Assembly (NCBI GenBank): GCA_013698095.1
Contig: JACCVQ010000046.1
Span: 1-44,371 of the forward strand
Direction: 5' to 3'
From: Chloroflexota bacterium
GTDB lineage: Bacteria > Chloroflexota > Limnocylindria > Limnocylindrales > CSP1-4
DNA: 44,371 nt
The translations under genes were made by a program, and so were the position numbers. Shown piece by piece: positions 37,684 through 44,371 of the stretch. Each line of letters opens with the position of its first letter. Positions within the stretch are counted from its first letter, which is position 1. The notes beneath the pieces are model-generated. The model was not told where the DNA came from, made no database searches, and saw only the letters and a list, made by a program, of their open reading frames with translations.

Positions 37684-38484
37684 GTGACCCCCAGACGTGC
37701 TTCCGCTCCTTCCACTCCGGGCGACGCGCTCGCCGGATTGACCCGGGCCGCCCATGCAGGTGCCGTCACGCGTCGAACGGCCCTCGCCCGGGGCGGTTTC
37801 GCGACCGCCGTCGCGGTGGCCGGCCTGGCCGGCTTCGGGCTGATCTTCGCTGTCGTCCGAGCGCGCCGGAGCGAGGCCATCGACCTCGCCCTGATGCTCC
37901 GCCTCCAGCGCCGTCGCCGGCCGTGGCTCGATCGCCTGATGGCCGTTGCCTCATGGCCCGGGTTTCCGCCCCAGAGTCGGGTGATCCCGCCGGCCGCGAT
38001 CGGCGGACTGTGGATCCTGCGGTTCCGGACAGAGGCCGCGTTCCTGGCCGCGGCGTGGGGCACGGGCGCCCTGTCGACGATCCTCAAGGAGATGATGGAT
38101 CGGCCGCGCCCGCTGGCCGGAACGGATCTTCGGGTCGTGGTCGCACCACTCGGCGGCTCGAGCTTTCCGAGCGGCCATGTGATCACCTTTGTCGGGACAT
38201 ACGGGTTCTCGGCGTACCTCGCCGACACGCTCATCCGCGATCCGCTGATCCGGCGCGTCACCAGCGGTGCGCTGGTCGGCCTCGTCCTGCTCGTCGGGCC
38301 CAGCCGGATCTACGAGGGTCATCACTGGCCGACTGACGTGACGGCGTCCTATCTCCTCGGGACGACCTACCTCGTGGTCGTCGTCGCGGGCTATCGCCGG
38401 GTCAAGGCCGGCGAGGCCGGCCGTGCCGGTCGGTTGCTCGATGCCGCGTTGACCGCGGCACCGACTCCGTTGGCGCGCTCGTGA
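37684..38484 (+). CDS. PAP2-family phosphatase
   Basis: KEMMDRPRPLAG...GSSFPSGHVITF...RIYEGHHWPTDV signature. Confidence 0.92.
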   Translation: MTPRRASAPSTPGDALAGLTRAAHAGAVTRRTALARGGFATAVAVAGLAGFGLIFAVVRARRSEAIDLALMLRLQRRRRPWLDRLMAVASWPGFPPQSRVIPPAAIGGLWILRFRTEAAFLAAAWGTGALSTILKEMMDRPRPLAGTDLRVVVAPLGGSSFPSGHVITFVGTYGFSAYLADTLIRDPLIRRVTSGALVGLVLLVGPSRIYEGHHWPTDVTASYLLGTTYLVVVVAGYRRVKAGEAGRAGRLLDAALTAAPTPLARS

Positions 38485-39491
38485 ACGCCCGCGCGCCGAC
38501 GGCCGAGGCAACCGAAGCGCCGGAGCCGCCGCCTCCCGCGGATCGGCCCCGGATCCGGGTGATCTGGAACGCCACTGCCGGCTCAAAGGGCGGGATCCCG
38601 ACGAACTCGGTCGACGAGGCCGGGATCCGCGAGTTGATGAAACGCGGCCGTCTGGGCGATGAGCTCGTGCTGACCGCATCGCCCGACGATGCCCGGGCAC
38701 AGGCCGGGGATGCGGTCAGTCGCGGCTACGACCTGGTGGTCGCGGTCGGTGGCGACGGTACGGTCGGACTGATCGCCGGCGAGCTCCTCGGTAGCCCGAC
38801 CGCCCTCGCGATCCTGCCACTCGGCAGCGTCATGAACATCGCCCGCAGCCTCGGCATCCCGCGCGACCCTGCCGCCGCGGCGGACGCGATCGTCAGCGGC
38901 GAGGTCGTGACGATGGATGTCGGCGATGTCGACGGCGAGCCGTTCTACGAGGCGGGCTCGGTCGGGCTGAATGCCGCGATGTTCCGCGAGGCGCAGCGCT
39001 TCGACGATGGCGACTGGTCGTCGATCGCGAAGACCCTGTGGGTCGCCTTCCGCTACCGACCGGCCCGGATGGCGATCGATCTCGAGGATCGCCAGATCCG
39101 GACGCGGGCCCTGATGGTCACGGTCTCCAATGGCCCGTACGCCGGGGCGGGGATGACGGTCGCCCCGGGCGCCCGGTTGGACGACGGCCGGTTCGACGTC
39201 CGGGTGTTTCACCGCTTCTCGAAGCCACGTCTCCTGCGCCACCTCGTGTCGGTCGCGTTCGGCCGCTATCGCTATGCGCCGGAGGTCGACACGTATCGTT
39301 CGAAGTTCGTCCGGATTCGGAGCCGCCACCCGCTGCCGGCTCGGGCCGACGCGCACGACCTCGGCACGACCCCGATCGAGTTCACCACCCGACCCGCTGC
39401 CCTCCGCGTCGTGATCCCGGCGCGGGCCGCCGAGCGGGCGGCTCCGGACCATGCCGAGCACCAGGAACCTCCGCTCAAGCCCGCCCCGTGA
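38481..39491 (+). CDS. Diacylglycerol/lipid kinase family protein
   Basis: GTGA overlap with PAP2 gene; WNATAGSKGG, VAVGGDGTVGLIAGELLGSPTALAILPLGSVMNIARSLGIP. Confidence 0.93.
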   Translation: MNARAPTAEATEAPEPPPPADRPRIRVIWNATAGSKGGIPTNSVDEAGIRELMKRGRLGDELVLTASPDDARAQAGDAVSRGYDLVVAVGGDGTVGLIAGELLGSPTALAILPLGSVMNIARSLGIPRDPAAAADAIVSGEVVTMDVGDVDGEPFYEAGSVGLNAAMFREAQRFDDGDWSSIAKTLWVAFRYRPARMAIDLEDRQIRTRALMVTVSNGPYAGAGMTVAPGARLDDGRFDVRVFHRFSKPRLLRHLVSVAFGRYRYAPEVDTYRSKFVRIRSRHPLPARADAHDLGTTPIEFTTRPAALRVVIPARAAERAAPDHAEHQEPPLKPAP

Positions 39492-39523
39492 CGGCCCGGC
39501 GCGCTCCGGATCCGGACGCGTCG

Positions 39524-39889
39524 CTACGTCTTGGCCTTCGGTCGCTCCATGTACCACTCGCGGAACTCCCGGCAACGGCCGTCGGCGCCGAACATGCACA
39601 CAAAGATGTTGCTGAACGTCCGGCCGTTCGTGTAGCGCGACTGGCCGCGCGCCACCGCGACGTCGCCGTCGATCGCCAGCGGGTGGTACTCGGCCTCCCA
39701 TGAGCCGGGCGCGTCCAGCTCGCGCAGCCAATCATCCGCGACCGCGGCGGCGCCGCTCAGGCCCTCGTCATACGGCCCGTAGAAGTAGCGGACGTCGTCA
39801 CTGAACAGGCCCTCGATCGCGGCCCGATCGCCGGACCGCCACGCGTCGACGTAGCGGTCGAGCCAGGCCTGGAATGCTGGACGGTCCAT
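39524..39889 (-). CDS. NTF2/SnoaL-like protein
   Basis: FQAWLDRYVDAWRSGDRAAIEGLFSDDVRYFYGPYDEGLSGAAAVADDWLRELDAPGSWEAEYHPLAIDGDVAVARGQSRY. Confidence 0.87.
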   Translation of the reverse strand: MDRPAFQAWLDRYVDAWRSGDRAAIEGLFSDDVRYFYGPYDEGLSGAAAVADDWLRELDAPGSWEAEYHPLAIDGDVAVARGQSRYTNGRTFSNIFVCMFGADGRCREFREWYMERPKAKT

Positions 39890-39907
39890 CGCGTTGCCTC
39901 AAGAGCG

Positions 39908-39935
39908 TAACCTGTCAGAAACAACATACAGGTTA
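39908..39935. promoter_or_regulatory. Perfect dyad TAACCTGT-N12-ACAGGTTA upstream of the NTF2-like gene
   Basis: Exact 8-bp inverted repeat immediately upstream of the minus-strand gene. Confidence 0.55.
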
Positions 39936-39960
39936 GCACGGCACATGTCCACGACACAGA

Positions 39961-39987
39961 ACGACCCGGGTCAGTGACCCGGGTCGT
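39961..39987. terminator. Hairpin downstream of the NlpC/P60 gene
   Basis: ACGACCCGGGTCA-G-TGACCCGGGTCGT, 13-bp arms. Confidence 0.65.
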
Positions 39988-40009
39988 CGATGGACGGTGT
40001 GCTCGAAGG

Positions 40010-40744
40010 CTACGCGGCGCGCGTCTTCCAGCCCGCCACCCACCCGAGCATGCCGCCGGTCGAGACGTAAAGCCAGGTCCGCCCGTAGGCGTCCTTCCAC
40101 GTCCGGATCACGCCGACGGTCCGACCGACCGGCAGCAGCGCGAGTCGCGCCGCGTCGACGCTGTGGCCGGTCCGGAGGTTGGTGTCATCGATCACGATGC
40201 GGGTCGCGATGATGATCGGTGCCGCCGCTGTTGTGACGGTCGCGCCGCTGATCAACTTGGTCGACATGCCGGTGTGGAGGTACGCGGTGAACGAGGCCGT
40301 GACCGCGAAGACACCGTGGACCTTGACGCCGCTGGTCAGTGTGCTGATCGCCATGCCGCTGCCGATGTAGATCCCGATGTGGGAGCCGCTGCCCCACACG
40401 ACGAGGTCACCGGGCTTGGGGTCGGTCCGGCTCGCGAGACCGCGGCCGCGGAACCAGTCGTACAGGGCACGCGCCGAGCGGTAGTTGCCGTTTCCGATGG
40501 CGGCGCCGTCGCCGGCCGCCTTGAACGAGTAGATGACGAGGCCGGAGCAGTCGAAGGCGTACGGGCCGGTCGCGCCGTAGCGCCACGGGTCGCCGACCTG
40601 GGCCCGTGCGATCTGGATGATCTGCTGGGCCTCCGTCGTCGGCGTCGCGGCGGCCACCGGGGTTGCGGGGGCGAGCCCGATGAGGACGACTCCGGCGAGG
40701 AGAGCCGGGATGAACGCTCGTGCGCCCAGGGACGGCGAATGCAA
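40010..40744 (-). CDS. Secreted C40 (NlpC/P60) peptidase with C-terminal SH3-like region
   Basis: TTG start with AAGGA SD; signal peptide; YAFDCSGLVIYSFKAAG, KPGDLVVWGSGSHIGIYIGSGMAIS; C-terminal TGHSVDAARLALLPVGRTVGVIRTWKDAYGRTWLYVSTGGMLGWV. Confidence 0.92.
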   Translation of the reverse strand: MHSPSLGARAFIPALLAGVVLIGLAPATPVAAATPTTEAQQIIQIARAQVGDPWRYGATGPYAFDCSGLVIYSFKAAGDGAAIGNGNYRSARALYDWFRGRGLASRTDPKPGDLVVWGSGSHIGIYIGSGMAISTLTSGVKVHGVFAVTASFTAYLHTGMSTKLISGATVTTAAAPIIIATRIVIDDTNLRTGHSVDAARLALLPVGRTVGVIRTWKDAYGRTWLYVSTGGMLGWVAGWKTRAA

Positions 40745-40765
40745 TGCAGTTCCTTCCTACCAGCA

Positions 40766-40942
40766 CGTCGCACTGGGGTGCGACGGCGAAGTGACAAGCC
40801 ACCGGCGCACGGAAGGAGGGACAGGGGAGGACGGAGACCACCGATCAAGGGACCGGGCAATCCACGACCGACACGTCGGACGCCAATCTGGGGGCGGCGT
40901 CCGCTGCCGTGCGGGTGGCTCTTCGGTTGTTAGTCCCTTTGA
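40766..40942 (-). promoter_or_regulatory. Candidate structured 5' leader of the NlpC/P60 gene
   Basis: P1-like pair 40845-40853/40933-40942 (one bulge), internal 8-bp stem 40877-40884/40896-40903, SD-proximal perfect hairpin 40766-40785. Confidence 0.45.
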
Positions 40943-41145
40943 AAGACCTGGGGGTCGTCGGTCGTGCAACCATACCGGACGCGCGCCGATGTTGCAGTTC
41001 CGTAACAAGAACCTTCGTTCGCCGATCGTTCCGGCCGGCTACGTCGATCACCGCACGATCGCCCTTCGGATCGCCGTGTGTGCTGTAATCGGAGGCGTCG
41101 AAGCACGTCGGCCGGAGCCGGACGGAACGAGGACGGAGGCGACGG

Positions 41146-42483
41146 ATGTCGAGCGAGATCGCGACCCGGACGATGAGCAGCCAGGAAATCGTCCGGCTCT
41201 CCCGGCAGCACACGTTCTTCTCGTGGTCGGCCCAGGGCGCCATCGACCCGATCGCGATCGACCGGGCGGAAGGCGTCTACCTCTACACGCCTGAGGGCCG
41301 GCGGATCCTCGACTTCAACAGCCAGCTGATGTCGGTCAACATCGGCCACGGCGATCGTCGGGTGATCGACGCGATCACCGCCCAGGCGACGAAGCTCCAG
41401 TACGTCCAGCCGGCCTTCGCCACGGAGCCCCGGGCACGCCTCGGGGCAAAGCTGGCCGAGATCCTGCCGGGCGATCTCGACAAGGTGTTCTTGACCCTCG
41501 GCGGGGCCGAAGCGATCGAGAACGCGATCAAGCTGGCCCGGGCGTTCACCGGTCGCCACAAGATCCTCGCCCGCTACCGGGCCTACCACGGGGCGACCCT
41601 CGGGGCGATGACCCTGACCGGCGATCCCCGTCGCTGGGCCAACGAGCCGGCTCTCGTGGGCGTCGTCCGCTACCCCGACACGCACCGCTGGGGCGAGCAG
41701 GAATCGCGACCCGCCGCCGAGGCGCTCCAGGGGCTCGAGGACGTGATCCGGTACGAGGGCGCCCACACGATCGCGGCGATCTTCCTCGAGACGATCGTCG
41801 GCACCAACGGAATCCTCATCCCGCCCGATGGCTACATCCAGGGCGTCCGCGAGCTGTGCGACCGGCACGGGATCCTGATGGTCGCCGACGAGGTGATGGC
41901 CGGCTTCGGGCGGACCGGGAAATGGTTCGCGATCGACCACTGGGACACGGTCCCGGACCTGATGACGATGGCCAAGGGCCTGACATCGTCCTACCTGCCG
42001 CTCGGCGCGGTGGCGATGAATCGCAAGATCGCCGACCACTTCGAGACGAACTTCTACTACGGCGGGCTGACCTACTCGAGCCACGCGATCTCGTGCGCGG
42101 CTGCTCTCGCCACCATCGGCGTCTACGAGGAGGACGGCCTGATCGAGAACGCCGCCCGGCTCGATGGCGTGATGCGCCGCCATCACGAGGACCTGGCGGC
42201 CCGTCATCCGTCGGTCGGCGCCCACCGCAACCTCGGCCTGTTCGGCATCCTCGATCTCGTCCGGAGCCGCGATCCGTGGACCCCGCTGACTCCGTTCAAC
42301 GGCACCAGCGACGAGATGAAGGCGATCGGAACATTCCTCCGTGAGCACGGCCTGTACACCATGATCGCCAACAACTCGATCCACACGAACCCGCCGCTGT
42401 GCATCACCGAGGAGCAGCTGGCCGAGGGTTTCGCCGTCATCGACGAGGCGCTCGCGATCGCCGACCAGGCGCTGACCGGCTAG
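41146..42483 (+). CDS. Class-III (aspartate aminotransferase fold) aminotransferase
   Basis: LTLGGAEAIENAIKLARAFTGRHKILARYRAYHG, LMVADEVMAGFGRTGKWFAIDHW, MTMAKGLTSSYLPLGAV. Confidence 0.94.
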   Translation: MSSEIATRTMSSQEIVRLSRQHTFFSWSAQGAIDPIAIDRAEGVYLYTPEGRRILDFNSQLMSVNIGHGDRRVIDAITAQATKLQYVQPAFATEPRARLGAKLAEILPGDLDKVFLTLGGAEAIENAIKLARAFTGRHKILARYRAYHGATLGAMTLTGDPRRWANEPALVGVVRYPDTHRWGEQESRPAAEALQGLEDVIRYEGAHTIAAIFLETIVGTNGILIPPDGYIQGVRELCDRHGILMVADEVMAGFGRTGKWFAIDHWDTVPDLMTMAKGLTSSYLPLGAVAMNRKIADHFETNFYYGGLTYSSHAISCAAALATIGVYEEDGLIENAARLDGVMRRHHEDLAARHPSVGAHRNLGLFGILDLVRSRDPWTPLTPFNGTSDEMKAIGTFLREHGLYTMIANNSIHTNPPLCITEEQLAEGFAVIDEALAIADQALTG

Positions 42484-42486
42484 CCG

Positions 42487-43416
42487 ATGACGATCGCGAC
42501 GGTCACCCAGGGCGGGCTGGCCGCGGCGGCGCCCGAACGCGCTCCGGCTGGACGGCGCCGCCGCGCCGTCATCGCGATCGCGGTCGTCGTCGCGGTCGTC
42601 GTCGTCTGGGAGGGGCTGAAGTTCCTGGGCGGGACGCCGTGGCGGGCGCCCCTCGCCCAGCCCGGCTCACCAGTCCTCTGGAACCCGCCGTTCCGCTGGG
42701 CGTTCGTCAACGACCTCAACCTGCCCCACATCTGGAACATCGGCCTGACGTTCCTGGAGCCGTGGCAGCGGGGGGCGAATCGCAATGTCGCCCAGTTCCT
42801 GTTCGACGCCGCGCTCTTCACGTGGCGCGAGGCGGCGCTCGGGTTCGCGCTCGGAGCGCTGGTCGGGCTGGTTCTCGCGACGGTCTTCGTCCACTCCCGG
42901 CTCCTCGAACGAGCCTTCGTTCCGTATGTCGTGGCGAGCCAGACGGTCCCGATCATCGCCCTCGCCCCGATGATCACCTACGCCTTCGGGGGCAACGTCG
43001 CGTCGGTCGTCGTGATCGCGACCTACCTGACCTTCTTCCCGGTCACGATCGCGATGATCCGGGGCCTCCGCTCGCTCGACCCCCGGGCCCTCGAGCTGAC
43101 CCGCTCGTTCGCGGCGTCGTCGTGGCAGGTCTACCGCAAGCTCCGCCTGCCGGCGTCGCTGCCGTATCTCTTCACCGCCCTGAAGATCGCGGCCACCGCG
43201 AGCATCGTCGGGGCGATCATCGGCGAGGGCCCGGGCGGGATCGCCAACGGCCTCGGGCGGGTGATCATCAACTACAACCAGTACTACATCACCGAGCCCG
43301 AGAAACTGTGGGCCTCAATCATCGCCTCGGGCCTGCTCGGCGTCACGTTCTACCTCATCGTCCGGGCCGCCGAGGTCGCCGTTCTCCGCGGCCGGCCAGG
43401 GGCCACGGAGGGTTGA
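42487..43416 (+). CDS. ABC transporter permease (SsuC/ThiX-like)
   Basis: EAALGFALGALVGLVLATVF, RSFAASSWQVYRKLRLPASLPYLFTALKIAATASIVGAIIGE (EAA-type loop). Confidence 0.92.
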   Translation: MTIATVTQGGLAAAAPERAPAGRRRRAVIAIAVVVAVVVVWEGLKFLGGTPWRAPLAQPGSPVLWNPPFRWAFVNDLNLPHIWNIGLTFLEPWQRGANRNVAQFLFDAALFTWREAALGFALGALVGLVLATVFVHSRLLERAFVPYVVASQTVPIIALAPMITYAFGGNVASVVVIATYLTFFPVTIAMIRGLRSLDPRALELTRSFAASSWQVYRKLRLPASLPYLFTALKIAATASIVGAIIGEGPGGIANGLGRVIINYNQYYITEPEKLWASIIASGLLGVTFYLIVRAAEVAVLRGRPGATEG

Positions 43417-43420
43417 GGCC

Positions 43421-44356
43421 ATGTCAGGAGATCCCATCCCAATGACCGATGCCGCCGCGACCCCGCCCGCAACGTCCGCCGCCGGGCCCGCCACCGGGCA
43501 AGGATCGGCCGCAGGTCCGGTGGTCCGCATCCAGGGCGTGGACAAGACCTTCAGCCGGGGTGGGCGGGTCGTCACGAAGGCCCTCGAGGCGATCGACCTC
43601 GACGTCGCCCAAGGCGAGTTCATCTCGCTGATCGGCCCGTCGGGCTGCGGCAAGTCGACGCTCCTGCGAATCGTCGGCGACCTGACCTCGCCGTCGGCCG
43701 GAACGGTCAACGTCAACGGCAAGACGGCCCAGCAGGCCCGCCGTGACCGCGATTACGGGATGGTGTTCCAGGCACCGGTCCTGTTCGACTGGCGGACCGT
43801 CGAGGACAACGTCAAGCTGCCTCTCGAGATCCTCGGTTGGGACGGCCCGCGCCGGACGGCCCGGGCGCGCGAGATGCTCGAGCTCGTCGAGCTCAGCGAC
43901 TTCCTCCAGCACCACCCGTACCAGCTGTCCGGCGGGATGCAGCAGCGGGTGGCGATCGCCCGGGCGCTCGCGTTCGCGCCGGCGATCCTGCTGATGGACG
44001 AGCCGTTCGGGGCGCTCGACGAGATGACCCGCGAGCGGATGAACTCAGAGGTGCTCCGGATCTGGCAGCAGACCGGGACGACGATCCTGTTCGTCACCCA
44101 CTCGATCCCGGAGGCCGTGTTCCTCTCGTCGCGGGTTGTCGTGATGAGCGCTCGCCCCGGCCGGATCACCCGGATCGTCGACGTCGACCTGAGCCAGCCG
44201 CGGACGGAGGACACGCGCGAGAGCCGGCGCTACTTCGAGCTCGTCACGGAGGTCCGCGAAGCGCTCCGCGCCGGCGGCGACGATCTCGACGACGCGGGCA
44301 CGGTCAACGGAACGGCGTCCTTCGGGCGGACGACCGTCGAGGGCGCGGCCGGGTGA
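43421..44356 (+). CDS. ABC transporter ATP-binding protein (SsuB/TauB-like)
   Basis: Walker A GPSGCGKSTLL, signature LSGGMQQRVAIARAL, Walker B ILLMDEPFGALDEMTRE. Confidence 0.96.
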   Translation: MSGDPIPMTDAAATPPATSAAGPATGQGSAAGPVVRIQGVDKTFSRGGRVVTKALEAIDLDVAQGEFISLIGPSGCGKSTLLRIVGDLTSPSAGTVNVNGKTAQQARRDRDYGMVFQAPVLFDWRTVEDNVKLPLEILGWDGPRRTARAREMLELVELSDFLQHHPYQLSGGMQQRVAIARALAFAPAILLMDEPFGALDEMTRERMNSEVLRIWQQTGTTILFVTHSIPEAVFLSSRVVVMSARPGRITRIVDVDLSQPRTEDTRESRRYFELVTEVREALRAGGDDLDDAGTVNGTASFGRTTVEGAAG

Positions 44357-44371
44357 GTGCCAGCGCAGGGC

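Noticed and set aside
40760-40970. c-di-AMP (ydaO/yuaA) or cobalamin riboswitch upstream of the NlpC/P60 gene
   Set aside because: Consensus boxes I know for these classes were not found; kept only as an unclassified structured leader

Overview
High-GC bacterial chromosomal window, probably Chloroflexota/Actinobacteriota-like judging by codon bias and family content (inference, no search run). I support about 38 protein-coding genes and found no rRNA, tRNA, CRISPR array or transposase. Main blocks: RidA + F420/LLM oxidoreductase; sufB-sufD-Rieske; ferritin-VIT fusion; AsnC regulator divergent from an uncalled 43-aa membrane microprotein; ECF sigma/anti-sigma pair; lgt-plsC; reverse transsulfuration genes (CBS, CGS/CGL); pckA; mdh; two large secreted subtilases; BTAD/SARP-like regulator; a second divergent Lgt-like protein; a partner-switching module (HATPase, STAS, PP2C) followed by a membrane-anchored degenerate GGDEF-like protein; a hydantoinase / F420 oxidoreductase / SDR / nitrilase / class-III aminotransferase / ABC transporter set resembling reductive pyrimidine or hydantoin catabolism; PAP2 + lipid kinase; and a secreted NlpC/P60 protein with a structured leader. 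Items most worth a second look: (i) a repeat family placed directly 3' of the stop codons of three consecutive same-strand genes; (ii) back-to-back promoters sharing one palindromic -35 for asnC and the microprotein; (iii) the structured leader of the NlpC/P60 gene; (iv) a ~161-bp long-inverted-repeat element before mdh; (v) 11-bp-phased direct repeats upstream of pckA; (vi) the Lgt paralog with a lost active-site motif and a 666-bp antisense overlap.
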